A program made the translations under genes and the position numbers. The notes under the pieces are model-generated. The model was not told where the DNA came from and ran no database searches. It saw nothing but the letters and a program-made list of their open reading frames with translations. Positions 1 through 9,227 of a stretch of 59,757 nt of DNA are shown piece by piece; position 1 is the first letter of the stretch; each line of letters begins with the position of its first letter. This stretch comes from Verrucomicrobiota bacterium (GTDB taxonomy: Bacteria > Verrucomicrobiota > Verrucomicrobiia > Opitutales > Opitutaceae): positions 1 to 59,757 of the forward strand of contig JAQGOP010000060.1 in NCBI GenBank assembly GCA_028293545.1, in the 5' to 3' direction.

Positions 1-627
<627 letters not shown>

Positions 628-635
628 GGACGAAC

Positions 636-1169
636 ATGGCTGCACCACTTTATGGCCTGATTGCCACCTTCGACAACGTCCCGGATATTTATCACGCCGC
701 GGAAAAAGTCCGTGATGCCGGTTACCGGCATTGGGACTGCATCACCCCGTTGCCCGTGCACGGCCTCGACAAGGCGATGGGCCTCAAGCGCTCCATCGTA
801 CCGCGGATTTCGCTGGCGGGCGGCATCACCGGTTTCTGCACCGGCATGACGATGATCGGGTGGACGGGCGCGGTGGACTACAAATTGATCGTGGGCGGCA
901 AGCCGCTCTTCAGCCCGATGTTCGCGTTTCCCGTTTCCTACGAGCTCACGATTCTCTTCACCGCTTTCGCGACGATCATCGGCATGTTCATCGTGAACGG
1001 CCTGCCGATGCACTACCACCCGGTCTTGAAATACGACCAGATCAAGCGCGGCATGGACGACACCTTCTTCATCGTGATCGAGGCGCGCGATCCGCGTTTC
1101 AATCTCGCCAACACGAAAGCGCTCCTCGCCCAAGCCGGCGGCAAGGACATCCAGGAGCTGGAAGCCTGA
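636..1169 (+). CDS. actD: Alternative complex III subunit ActD (DUF3341)
   Basis: This 177-residue protein has the DUF3341/ActD pattern. A soluble N-terminal half begins MAAPLYGLIATF and has the HAAEKVRDAGY segment. Two transmembrane helices follow (about residues 65-85 and 105-125, ending ...VNGLPMHYHPVL), and then a short soluble tail containing the DDTFFIVIEARD segment. ActD is a small structural membrane subunit of alternative complex III with no cofactor. It lies between ActC and ActE with gaps of only a few bases, consistent with one transcript. Confidence 0.9.
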   Translation: MAAPLYGLIATFDNVPDIYHAAEKVRDAGYRHWDCITPLPVHGLDKAMGLKRSIVPRISLAGGITGFCTGMTMIGWTGAVDYKLIVGGKPLFSPMFAFPVSYELTILFTAFATIIGMFIVNGLPMHYHPVLKYDQIKRGMDDTFFIVIEARDPRFNLANTKALLAQAGGKDIQELEA

Positions 1170-1172
1170 GCC

Positions 1173-1808
1173 ATGCGCAACGTCTACCTTGTCACAACGT
1201 TCCTCGTGGTGCTCACGATTTCCCTCTTCGGGTTTCGGGGGACGAAATTCACGCATCCGCCCATGGATGTCTTCCCCGAGTGGGCTTTCCCCGGCATGAA
1301 GCGCCAGCCGAAGCCCCGCCCGCAGGGTGAGAGCCGGTTCTTCGCGGATGGCCGCGCGGATCGTCCGCTGCCCGCCGGCGTGGTTTCCCGCGATGAACTT
1401 CGCAACGACGACGCCAAGTTCGCCGGCAAGGATGCCGCTGGCGCCTGGGTCCGCGGATTTCCCGCGGGCATCGACGTCGACACGCGGATGATCACCCGCG
1501 GCAAGCAGCGTTACACCATTTATTGCTCCCCCTGCCACGGCGCGGTGGGCGATGGCAATGGCATCACCAAGCAGTATGGCATGGGAGCCACGCCGACTTA
1601 CCACGACCCGCGCCTGCGCGACATGGCCGAGGGCGAAATTTTCAACACGATCACCCACGGCAAGGGCAACATGCTCTCGTACGCGGATAAAATTCTCCCC
1701 GCCGATCGCTGGGCGGTCATCCTTTACGTTCGCGCCCTCCAACGCGCGCAGACGGGCACCTCGGCCGATGTCCCGGTCGACCACAAATCGGAGCTTGGCA
1801 TCCAATGA
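1173..1808 (+). CDS. actE: Alternative complex III monohaem cytochrome c subunit ActE
   Basis: This 211-residue protein has one N-terminal hydrophobic segment (residues ~5-22) and one c-type haem site, C118-S-P-C121-H122, followed by GAVGDGNG. A likely axial Met is M167 in the KGNML segment. ActE is the periplasmic monohaem cytochrome through which alternative complex III hands electrons on. No lipobox cysteine follows the hydrophobic segment, so anchoring is probably by an uncleaved helix and not by lipid, unlike ActE of some Bacteroidota. Its stop overlaps the start of actF by 4 bases (ATGA), indicating translational coupling. Confidence 0.9.
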   Translation: MRNVYLVTTFLVVLTISLFGFRGTKFTHPPMDVFPEWAFPGMKRQPKPRPQGESRFFADGRADRPLPAGVVSRDELRNDDAKFAGKDAAGAWVRGFPAGIDVDTRMITRGKQRYTIYCSPCHGAVGDGNGITKQYGMGATPTYHDPRLRDMAEGEIFNTITHGKGNMLSYADKILPADRWAVILYVRALQRAQTGTSADVPVDHKSELGIQ

Positions 1809-3079
1809 GCACCCACGCTGCAACCGCTCCCTCCGCGCTGGCGCCCGACGCCGCATCCGCTTCGACGGCGAATAAATCCCTAGTCGTCGGCATCGCTGGC
1901 CTCGCGGTGACCGCCATCGGCATCGCGCTTTCGCCCGACAAGCATGGCCCGGTCATGTCTTACCTCGTGGGCGTCACGTACTGGACCGCGATCGCGATCG
2001 GCATGCTCATGCTGGTGCTGATCCATCACATCGTCGACGCCTCGTGGTCGGTGGTGATCCGCCGCCAATGGGAACACTGCCTCGCGGCCTTCAAGTGGCT
2101 CTTCGTCCTTTTCATCCCGCTGCTCGTCCTCGCCTGGATGAAGCCCGGTTTCGTGTGGCCGTGGATGGACCTCGGGCAGCACATTCACGGCGGCGGCACC
2201 GTCGGCGCGGACATTCTTTACCAGAAAAAATCCGGCTTCCTGAACCTCGGGATGTTCACCGCCATGACGATCGTGTTCTTCGCGATCTGGGTCTGGGTTT
2301 CCTGGTTGGTGCGCACGGCGTCGTTCACGCAGGATGTGGACGGCAGTGCGACCTGGACCTTCAAGAATCGCCGCAACGCCGCGATCGGGCTCCCGCTGGG
2401 CGCGCTCACCCTGACCTTCGCTGCGATCTACTGGATCAAGAGCTTGGAGTACCACTGGTTTTCCACGATGTACGGCGTCTGGTTCTTCGCGAACTGCATC
2501 CGCGGCGCACTCTGCAGCAGCGTCATCATCATGGTGTGGCTCTACGCGCGCGGCGACTACAAGGGCATCCTCAACAAGAATCACTTCCACAGCATCGGTC
2601 AGCTGATGCTGGCCTTCACGGTGTTCTGGGCGTACGTGACGTTTTCGCAGTATTTCCTGATCTGGAACGCCAACGTTCCCGAGGAAACGTTCTGGTACAA
2701 CCTGCGCGAATTGAACCACGACGGTTCGACGAACCAATGGTGGTACGTGGGCCTCGTGATCCTGTTCGGCCATTTCTTCGTCCCGTTTTTTGCGCTGCTT
2801 TCGTATCGCTTCAAAATCACGCACCACATCATCCGCCGGATCGCGTTCTGGGTGCTGACGGTGATCCTGATCGACCTCTGCTACAACATCCTCCCGGCAT
2901 TGAAGGATGAGCACGGTGACTCGCTCCCGTTCCTTTCCATCAATCTCCTTTGGGTTGTCACCTCCGTGATCGGTATCGGCGGCGTCTGCATCTGGGCTTA
3001 CCTCCGCAGCCTCCCCACGACCAAGTTGATCCCGATCAAGGACCCGCGCATCGGCGAATGCCTCACGCACCATGAGTGA
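1805..3079 (+). CDS. actF: Alternative complex III quinone-site subunit ActF
   Basis: This 424-residue polytopic protein has about ten hydrophobic helices and matches the ActF group of NrfD-like subunits. Recognisable ActF features are the WSVVIRRQWEH segment after helix 2, the WFSTMYGVWFFA segment, and the YFLIWNANVPEE...NQWW region. It is a membrane subunit of alternative complex III and is related to ActC. The start overlaps the actE stop, and the end overlaps the next small gene by 8 bases. Confidence 0.9.
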   Translation: MSTHAATAPSALAPDAASASTANKSLVVGIAGLAVTAIGIALSPDKHGPVMSYLVGVTYWTAIAIGMLMLVLIHHIVDASWSVVIRRQWEHCLAAFKWLFVLFIPLLVLAWMKPGFVWPWMDLGQHIHGGGTVGADILYQKKSGFLNLGMFTAMTIVFFAIWVWVSWLVRTASFTQDVDGSATWTFKNRRNAAIGLPLGALTLTFAAIYWIKSLEYHWFSTMYGVWFFANCIRGALCSSVIIMVWLYARGDYKGILNKNHFHSIGQLMLAFTVFWAYVTFSQYFLIWNANVPEETFWYNLRELNHDGSTNQWWYVGLVILFGHFFVPFFALLSYRFKITHHIIRRIAFWVLTVILIDLCYNILPALKDEHGDSLPFLSINLLWVVTSVIGIGGVCIWAYLRSLPTTKLIPIKDPRIGECLTHHE

Positions 3080-3368
3080 TTCCTCCTCCAAATCCGCTCC
3101 GCTGGTGACGATCCTGACCGTGATGGTTGGTTTCGCGCTCTTTCTCGCGGTGATTTATTATTTTTACCTGCCGCGCCAATCGGGCCCGTACGTCGATGAC
3201 GGCATTCACACCGCCGCCGTCCGGAAGGAAAACCTGGCAAAACTGCACGACCAGCAATCGAAACAGGCGACGAGCTATGGCTGGGTCGACAAGAAAACCG
3301 GCGTGATCCAGCTCCCGATCGATCGAGCGATGGAACTCACCGTCCAGAAGTACGCGACGAAGCCCTAA
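3072..3368 (+). CDS. Small membrane-anchored protein of the ACIII/cbb3-like operon, function unknown
   Basis: This 98-residue protein has one strong transmembrane helix (about residues 11-30, ending YYFYLPRQSGP) and a soluble C-terminal half ending in the segment GWVDKKTGVIQLPIDRAMEL. The segment G-W-V-D-x-x-x-G-x-I-x-L-P-I-D-x-A-M resembles a periplasmic tail found next to terminal-oxidase genes in several phyla. The N terminus is Ser/Lys-rich and the protein has no cysteine or haem motif. It overlaps actF by 8 bases and precedes the CcoN-like gene by 24. A role as an accessory or linker subunit is inferred from position only. Confidence 0.7.
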   Translation: MSDSSSKSAPLVTILTVMVGFALFLAVIYYFYLPRQSGPYVDDGIHTAAVRKENLAKLHDQQSKQATSYGWVDKKTGVIQLPIDRAMELTVQKYATKP

Positions 3369-3392
3369 CTGCGACCGACAACCTATTTTGAG

Positions 3393-4817
3393 ATGATCAA
3401 CGCTCCCTCTGCCGCTACGACGGCTGAAGTCACTGAAATCGACGCCTCGGCGCGGTTTCCACTGCTTCTGCTTGTCGGATCCGCGCTTGTCTGGCTCGTC
3501 CTCAGCGGCGCGCTTGCGCTCGTGAACCTCGTGCAGCTGCACACCCCTTCCTTTGCCGCGGTGTGCTCCGTGATGACGTATGGGCGCGTGGCTGCGATGC
3601 AGGAGTCGGCGTTCATCTATGGCTGGGCGGCCAACGCCGGGCTGGCCGTCGCACTCTGGGTGCTCGCGCGCCTGGGTGGCTCTTCGCTGCGCTCGCTCAA
3701 CTGGGTGCTGTTTGGGACGGCATTCTGGAACCTCGCGCTGCTTGGTGGCGTGGTGGGGATCGCGTGCGGCGATGCGCTGGCGCACGGCTGGCTGCATCTG
3801 CCGCGTTATGTTCTTCCGCTCATGCTGGTCGCCTACGGTGCCATCGGGGTGGCGGGTGTGCTCGCCTGGACCGGCCGTCGGCATGAAATGACCTTCGCGG
3901 CGCAATGGTACGCGGTCGCGGCGCTCTTTCTCTTTCCCTGGTTGTTCTCTGCGGCCCAAGTCATCCTGGTCTTCGTGCCCGAGCGCGGCGTGCTCCAGGC
4001 GGTGATCGCCGGATGGTATGTGCAGGGCGCGTGGACGCTCTGGCTCGCGCCGCTCGCCTTGGCGGCGGCCTATTACGTGGTGCCAAAGGTCGGCGGCCGG
4101 ACGATTGCTTCGTATGATTTTGCCAGCCTCGGTTTCTGGACGCTACTCTTTGTCGGGGCTTGGACCGGTGGACGTCATTTTATCGGCGGACCCGTTCCCG
4201 CATGGGTGGTGACGGTTGCCGGTGTCTCCTGCGCGCTGCTCCTTTTCCACTATATGATCGTGGGGCTGAACCTCCGCGGCGCATTTTCCGGTGGCGGCAG
4301 CGTGGTGCTCAAGTTCATCGGTTTCGGCGTCGTCGCCTACGTCCTCGGCGGATTCCTCGATGCGATCACGGCGTTCCGTGGGATCGCGGTGGTCACGCAA
4401 TTCACGTTTTTCACCGAGGCCCAGCATCAGCTCGCCGTGACGGGGGCGTTTTCGATGATCATGTTTGGCGCGATTTATTTCATGGTCCCGCGTCTTACGG
4501 GCCAGGCTTGGCCGTCGTCCGGCTTGGTTCGCGCGCACTATTTTACTTCGCTCCTTGGCACCATCGGCTTGGTGGTCTCTCTGGCGATCGCCGGTTGGAT
4601 CCAGGGCCACGACCTCAACCAGGCCTCGGTTTCATTCGAGGCGATCGCGGCCCACGTGAAAGTCTGGCTGCTCCTGGCCACGGCGGCCCAGGCGTTGCTG
4701 CTCCTCGGTAATCTTCTCCTGCTGGCGCACCTGTTGCGCGCGGTCGTTTCGAACCTCGCGTCTTCCACGCCGGCGAATTTCCGCCCGGGTTCGACGATGG
4801 AGGCGTCTGCGTCATGA
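3393..4817 (+). CDS. cbb3-type oxidase subunit I homologue (CcoN-like) lacking the metal-binding residues
   Basis: This 474-residue, ~12-helix protein has the length and helix pattern of CcoN. It aligns without gaps to CcoN around each metal site, for example WYVQGAW...YYVVPK and SYDFASLGFW...WTGGRH. At the ligand positions (Pseudomonas stutzeri numbering, remembered) it has H60->Q70, H207->Q211, Y251->G255, H257->R261, H347->Q344 and H349->Q346. Only H258 (H262 here) is kept. Haem b, haem b3 and CuB should therefore not bind in the canonical way, and O2 reduction is not expected. The open frame, normal length and overlap with the intact cytochrome gene downstream argue against simple decay. 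The family assignment is solid; the function is unknown. Confidence 0.85.
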   Translation: MINAPSAATTAEVTEIDASARFPLLLLVGSALVWLVLSGALALVNLVQLHTPSFAAVCSVMTYGRVAAMQESAFIYGWAANAGLAVALWVLARLGGSSLRSLNWVLFGTAFWNLALLGGVVGIACGDALAHGWLHLPRYVLPLMLVAYGAIGVAGVLAWTGRRHEMTFAAQWYAVAALFLFPWLFSAAQVILVFVPERGVLQAVIAGWYVQGAWTLWLAPLALAAAYYVVPKVGGRTIASYDFASLGFWTLLFVGAWTGGRHFIGGPVPAWVVTVAGVSCALLLFHYMIVGLNLRGAFSGGGSVVLKFIGFGVVAYVLGGFLDAITAFRGIAVVTQFTFFTEAQHQLAVTGAFSMIMFGAIYFMVPRLTGQAWPSSGLVRAHYFTSLLGTIGLVVSLAIAGWIQGHDLNQASVSFEAIAAHVKVWLLLATAAQALLLLGNLLLLAHLLRAVVSNLASSTPANFRPGSTMEASAS

Positions 4818-5446
4818 AAAACGGATTCATTTTTTTCCTCGGCCTGTTCCTCGCCCTTCTTTTGGCGTGGGCTGGAATCGTCCTCGGCGCCCACGCGCAG
4901 CTCAGCCACCTGGCGCCGTACTTCGACGAGAACGAGGGCAAGGCCTTCCCGGAGCGCATGGCGGGCATCGCGGTGCAGGGCCAGCTGGTTTACCAGGACC
5001 TCGGGTGTGCCGCTTGCCATACGCAGCAGGTGCGGCGGCCTGACTTCGGCGGGGATAAGGCGCGCGGCTGGGGCGATCGGCAAAGCGTCGCACGGGATTA
5101 CATCAGCCAGCCGTATGTCCAGCTCGGCGAAAGTCGGATCGGTCCCGATCTTGCCAACTTCGGCGCCCGTCCTCGTGCGGTCGATCCCGATCGCCTGACC
5201 AAGTATCTTTTCGAACAGCACGGCGGCATGCCGGCTTATCCGTTCCTCTTTGAGACCCGCCGCATCGTGGGTGAGCGCTCGGACCAGGCCCTCAACGTGC
5301 CTACGGCTGCCGGTTACGAAGTGGTCCCGACGCATCGCGCGGTCGCGCTTGTCGCCTACCTCCAAAGCTTGAACAACGTGTACGAATATCCCGAGGCCAA
5401 GCCTGTCGCGCCGGCGGCTGAGAAGAAGGAAGGGGAGCACAAATGA
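4814..5446 (+). CDS. CcoO-like membrane-anchored monohaem cytochrome c
   Basis: This 210-residue protein has an N-terminal transmembrane anchor (residues ~4-26) and a CcoO-type cytochrome domain. The haem site is C65-A-A-C68-H69, after GQLVYQDLG. The SRIGPDLANFG segment and the probable axial M139 in GGMPAYPFL follow, all as in CcoO of cbb3 oxidases. The cofactor site is complete, in contrast to the subunit-I homologue whose stop it overlaps by 4 bases. CcoO normally carries electrons to subunit I. Here the acceptor is unclear because subunit I lacks its ligands. The gene overlaps the next one by 4 bases. Confidence 0.85.
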   Translation: MKNGFIFFLGLFLALLLAWAGIVLGAHAQLSHLAPYFDENEGKAFPERMAGIAVQGQLVYQDLGCAACHTQQVRRPDFGGDKARGWGDRQSVARDYISQPYVQLGESRIGPDLANFGARPRAVDPDRLTKYLFEQHGGMPAYPFLFETRRIVGERSDQALNVPTAAGYEVVPTHRAVALVAYLQSLNNVYEYPEAKPVAPAAEKKEGEHK

Positions 5447-6108
5447 GCGACCAGAACCCGATCGATCCGCGGCTGGAGCAGGCTGGCGCCTCTGACGAGA
5501 GCCTGCTGGCCGCGCATGAAAAACTCCTCGGCAAGAAGCCCGAGGACGGCGCGCATTACAAAATGCTCCCGCTCGTGCTGCTGTTCGTGTTCAGCGGGCT
5601 CATTTTCTACGCGGGCACGTACCTGAACCACTTCGCGGGCCACTACGACGCCACCATCTTCAACGAAAACGCGCATCCTTCGACCGGTGCCGCTCCCGGC
5701 GCCAAGATCGATCCGATGGTGCTCGGAAAAAAGAATTACGACCAGGTGTGCACGACCTGCCACCAGGCCACGGGCCTGGGCGTCGCGGGGAATTATCCTC
5801 CGCTCGCCGGCTCCGAGTGGGTCAATGGCTCGGAAGAGCGCGTGATCCGCATTGTGCTCTACGGGCTCAAGGGCCGGGTCACCGTCAAGGGCACCGAATT
5901 CAACGCCGCCGCGATGCCCGCCTTCGGCAAGGTGGCTGGCTCCGGTTATAACTGGACCGACGAGCGCATTGCCGCCGTGCTGACCTACGTCCGCGCTTCC
6001 TTTGGAAATACCTCTCCCGCGATTTCTGCGGACAAAGTCGCTGAGATCCACGGCAAGGAAGGCGACCGCAAGGAATGGTCGCAGGAAGAGCTCTTGAAGA
6101 TTCCGTAA
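5443..6108 (+). CDS. CcoP-like membrane-anchored monohaem cytochrome c
   Basis: This 221-residue protein has a soluble N terminus of ~40 residues, one transmembrane helix (~42-60) and a class I cytochrome c domain. The haem site is C103-T-T-C106-H107, and the likely axial Met is M158 in NAAAMPAFG. The topology is that of CcoP, but classical CcoP has two haem domains and ~300 residues, so this version has one haem. It overlaps the CcoO-like gene by 4 bases and is the last gene of the operon. Convergent hldD lies 152 bases further on. No ccoQ or ccoGHIS gene is present. Confidence 0.85.
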   Translation: MSDQNPIDPRLEQAGASDESLLAAHEKLLGKKPEDGAHYKMLPLVLLFVFSGLIFYAGTYLNHFAGHYDATIFNENAHPSTGAAPGAKIDPMVLGKKNYDQVCTTCHQATGLGVAGNYPPLAGSEWVNGSEERVIRIVLYGLKGRVTVKGTEFNAAAMPAFGKVAGSGYNWTDERIAAVLTYVRASFGNTSPAISADKVAEIHGKEGDRKEWSQEELLKIP

Positions 6109-6134
6109 AGTAGCAGGCGGCCCGCCTGCTTCTG
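6109..6134. repeat. REP-like GC-rich palindrome (single copy)
   Basis: Directly after the stop of the CcoP-like gene lies GTAGCAGGCGGCCCGCCTGC, built on the palindrome GCAGGCGGGCCGCCTGC. The same core recurs at 21451-21539, 34654-34681 and 59675-59752. It sits between two convergent genes, a typical place for REP elements. Confidence 0.65.
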
Positions 6135-6260
6135 GAAAAGTTGAAAAGAGGGCCACGTTAAAAGTCCAAGGACCAGCCGCCCATGGGCGGCAGCCGCGTC
6201 GCGTTTCTTTCAATCTTCAGCTCTCACCTTTCACCCCCGGCAAACAGCCGGGCTGCCTGA

Positions 6261-7259
6261 CTACTCGCCCAGCTTCTTGCCGGTCGCCAAGTATGCCTGC
6301 ACGTAGTCGCGCACGGCGTCGGCGAGGGGAGTCATCGGACGGTCAAAGCCCGTCGCGCGCAGCTTCGCGATCTCGGCCTGCGTGAAATACTGGTACTTGC
6401 CGCGCAGCCCTTCCGGCATGTCGATGAATTCGATCTTCGGTTCGCGGGCGAGGGCGGTGAAAATCGCGCGAGTCAGCGTCAGCCAGGTGTTCGCCTCCCC
6501 AGACCCGAGATTATAGAGCCCGCCGCCGCTGGTGGCCTTGTCGGCGAAGTGGAGGGTCATCTCGACGGCATCCTTTACGTAAAGAAAATCCCGCATCTGC
6601 TCGCCGTCCTTGAACTCCGGCTTGTGACTCCTGAACAGCTGCACGCTGCCCGTCGTGAGAATCTGCTGGTAGGCCTTGTTCACCAGCGAGCGCATGTCGC
6701 CCTTGTGGTCCTCGTTCGGGCCGAAGACGTTGAAATACTTCACCCCCACGATCTGCTTCAGCCAGCCCATGCGTTGCGCGTGCAGGTCGAAAAGGTGCTT
6801 CGAATAGCCGTACATGTTCAGCGGACGCAGGCGGTCGATCTTCGCGTCGCGGTCATCCATGCCCTGCGCGCCGTCGCCGTAGGTCGCGGCCGATGACGCG
6901 TAGATGAAGCGCGCGTCCTGCTCGAGGGCCCACACCGCCAGTTCCTTGGTGACGTTGTAATTATTGTCGACGAGGTAGCCGGCGTTTTTCTCCGTGGTCG
7001 CCGAACAGGCGCCGAGGTGGAAGACGCAGGAGAACCGGCCAAACGCCGCCGGGTTCGCCGCCAGCTGCGAGCGGAACGCGTGGGCTTCGACGTAGTCCGC
7101 GAATTTCAGCGGGACGAGGTTCTTCCACTTTTCATCCGAGCCGAGCAGGTCGACCACCACGATGTCGCTGTGCCCGCGTTGGTTCAGCGCCCACACCAGC
7201 GCGCTGCCGATGAACCCGGCGCCGCCAGTGACCAGGATGCGACCGGAGAGTTTGCTCAT
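6261..7259 (-). CDS. hldD: ADP-L-glycero-D-manno-heptose 6-epimerase
   Basis: This 332-residue extended short-chain dehydrogenase has the N-terminal NAD(P) motif VTGGAGFIGS, the SSAATYGDG segment, and the catalytic Tyr-x-x-x-Lys in MYGYSKHLFD. The KWKNLVPLKFADYVEA region is characteristic of HldD. The enzyme epimerises ADP-heptose for the inner core of lipopolysaccharide and so indicates a Gram-negative envelope. The start overlaps the end of proC (7256-7259), which suggests co-transcription with proC and the upstream kinase on the minus strand. Confidence 0.95.
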   Translation of the reverse strand: MSKLSGRILVTGGAGFIGSALVWALNQRGHSDIVVVDLLGSDEKWKNLVPLKFADYVEAHAFRSQLAANPAAFGRFSCVFHLGACSATTEKNAGYLVDNNYNVTKELAVWALEQDARFIYASSAATYGDGAQGMDDRDAKIDRLRPLNMYGYSKHLFDLHAQRMGWLKQIVGVKYFNVFGPNEDHKGDMRSLVNKAYQQILTTGSVQLFRSHKPEFKDGEQMRDFLYVKDAVEMTLHFADKATSGGGLYNLGSGEANTWLTLTRAIFTALAREPKIEFIDMPEGLRGKYQYFTQAEIAKLRATGFDRPMTPLADAVRDYVQAYLATGKKLGE

Positions 7260-8062
7260 GCGTCCTTCGACATCTCCTCCGAGCGGGCCTTCGCGGCAAG
7301 CACGGTTTCACGCAGCGTCCCGCGGAAATCGCGGGCCTCCATCCGCATCAGCCCGGCGAGCGTCATGCCCTTGGGCGAAGTCACCTGGCGCCGCAATTCC
7401 TCGGGATCGGTCCCGCTCCGCGCCAGCAGCCGGCTCGCACCCAAGACCGTCTCGACTGCCAGCGCCTTGGCGATCTCGGGCGTAAGGCCGGCCGCGACAC
7501 CGCCATCGCGGAGCGCCGCCGCAAATTCGAAAAGAAAAGCCGGCCCGCTCGCGCTGACCGCCGCCGCGGCGTCCATCGACGCCTCCTCGATCTCGATCGC
7601 CTGGCCGAGCGCGCTCAAAAGCATTTCCACGGTGGCGCGATCATTCGTGCTGAGCGGGTGCAGGCTGCACCAGGCGCTCATGCCTGCGCCGATGCGCGCC
7701 GGCGTGTTGGGCATGGCCCATACAATCGCGCGCGCGCGCGGAAAAGCCTGGGCGAGCCGGGCAAGGCGTTTTCCGGCGAGGACGGAGATGACCAGTTTTC
7801 CCGCCGTGAGTTCGGCGAGGTGCGGATCCGCGCCGGCCAGCTGCTGCGGCTTGAAGGCCACGACCAGGGTGTCGGCCGCGGTGGCAAGCTCGGCGAGCGA
7901 CGGCGCCAGTATGATCCCGGTCCGGGCGCTCAACGCCGCCGCAGTGCGCCCGGTGCCACCGAGGCAGGTCAGGTCGGAGGTCGTGACTGCCCCCTTGGCG
8001 AGCAGGCCGTCCACCATCGCGGAGGCCATGTTGCCGGCCCCGAGGAAAGCAAACTTAGGCAT
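7256..8062 (-). CDS. proC: Pyrroline-5-carboxylate reductase
   Basis: This 268-residue protein starts MPKFAFLGAGNMASAM, a Rossmann fold for NADPH. A longer frame with another 16 residues upstream exists, but the glycine motif fixes the start at 8062. ProC features are SVLAGKRLARL, VWAMPNTPARIGAG, the SASGPAFLFEFAAAL helix and SPKGMTLAGL near the C terminus. It catalyses the last step of proline synthesis. The start overlaps the stop of the upstream kinase gene by 8 bases and the end overlaps hldD by 4, so the three genes look like one transcript. Confidence 0.93.
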   Translation of the reverse strand: MPKFAFLGAGNMASAMVDGLLAKGAVTTSDLTCLGGTGRTAAALSARTGIILAPSLAELATAADTLVVAFKPQQLAGADPHLAELTAGKLVISVLAGKRLARLAQAFPRARAIVWAMPNTPARIGAGMSAWCSLHPLSTNDRATVEMLLSALGQAIEIEEASMDAAAAVSASGPAFLFEFAAALRDGGVAAGLTPEIAKALAVETVLGASRLLARSGTDPEELRRQVTSPKGMTLAGLMRMEARDFRGTLRETVLAAKARSEEMSKDA

Positions 8063-9188
8063 CGCTGCTCTTGCGCGACTTCTGCTCGATCGGGTGGAGC
8101 AGGGTGGCAATCGTTCCGCCGCCGTCGCGATCGGTCAGCGTGACTTCACCATCGAGATTGCGGAGGGAATGGCGGGCAATCGTCAGCCCCATGCCCACGC
8201 CGACCGTGTTCTTGGAACTGATGAACGGCTCAAAAACGCGATCGCGGATCTCCGAATCGATCCCGTGGCCCTGATCCTCGATCCGCAACTGGAGAAAACG
8301 ACGGTTGCCGGGCTTTTCGACGATCTCGGTGTGGATGGAAATCGGGCGCGGCCCGCCGAAATCGGTGCCGTACGATTCGTAGGCGTTGATCAGGACTTTC
8401 GAAACGACTTCCTCGAAGATCTCGTAATTGGTATCGAACGCGAAATCCCCGAGCGGATTGTCGATCGTGACCGGCGCGCTGAGGGCATTCTCGACGTGGA
8501 AGCGTTTGATGCTGCCCGCGAGCAGGTTCGGGAGGCTGCCCTTCGCCAGCGGCGGATTCGTCTTCACCAGCAGGAGGCTCAGCTGCTTGATGATGGAAAC
8601 GATGCGGCCCACCGCGTCCTCCACGTGCTGCACGTTCTTCTTCACCTGCTCGGGATTGTCGTAGTAGGCCTTGATCAGGTCGAGATGGCCCATCACGACG
8701 CCGAGGAGGTTGTTCAGGTTGTGCGCGATGCCCTGGGTGACCGCGCCGATCGTCGACGCGCGCCGCGCGTCCACCAGGCGACGTTGCAGGTCGATCATCT
8801 CGCGATTGATCGCGACAAACCGCAGCTGGGTCTGCACGCGCGCGAGGGTTTCATCGAGGTCGATGGGCTTCGTGATGTAGTCGACGGCGCCGACATTCAG
8901 GCCCTCGATCTTGCCCTCCTTGGAGGTGCGCGCCGTCACGAAAATAACCGGGATCGACCGCGTGTCGTCCGACGACTGCAGGCGCTGGCAAACCTCGATG
9001 CCGTCCATGTCCGGCATCATCACATCGAGCAAAATCAGGTCGGGCTTTTCCTTCCGCACCGTTTCCAACGCTTCGATCCCGTTGTAGGCCGCAATGACGC
9101 GCATGTGCTCCCGCTCCAGCTTGCGTTTCAGCAACTGGACATTGATGGGCTGGTCATCGACGATCAGGATCGTGGGGGCGGCACTCAT
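8055..9188 (-). CDS. Response-regulator receiver / histidine kinase fusion
   Basis: This 377-residue cytosolic protein has an N-terminal receiver domain (~residues 5-120). Phospho-acceptor Asp lies in LILLDVMMPDMDG, and the KP near residue 108 is in VDYITKPIDLD. A histidine-kinase core follows, with H box QGIAHNLNNLLGVVMG and ATPase motifs ending GVGMGLTIARHSLRNL. There are no membrane segments, so input probably comes by phosphorylation of the receiver from another kinase. It is the first gene of the kinase-proC-hldD run, 39 bases after folD. The signal and target are unknown. Confidence 0.85.
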   Translation of the reverse strand: MSAAPTILIVDDQPINVQLLKRKLEREHMRVIAAYNGIEALETVRKEKPDLILLDVMMPDMDGIEVCQRLQSSDDTRSIPVIFVTARTSKEGKIEGLNVGAVDYITKPIDLDETLARVQTQLRFVAINREMIDLQRRLVDARRASTIGAVTQGIAHNLNNLLGVVMGHLDLIKAYYDNPEQVKKNVQHVEDAVGRIVSIIKQLSLLLVKTNPPLAKGSLPNLLAGSIKRFHVENALSAPVTIDNPLGDFAFDTNYEIFEEVVSKVLINAYESYGTDFGGPRPISIHTEIVEKPGNRRFLQLRIEDQGHGIDSEIRDRVFEPFISSKNTVGVGMGLTIARHSLRNLDGEVTLTDRDGGGTIATLLHPIEQKSRKSSDA

Positions 9189-9227
9189 TGGCGGGCGATA
9201 AAAGGGACTGCATGGTCCCAGCGCAAG

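Noticed and set aside
3393..4817. Calling the CcoN-like gene a pseudogene
   Set aside because: There is no stop or frameshift, the length is normal, and the flanking genes overlap it in a coupled way; losing five ligands while keeping the fold points to changed function.
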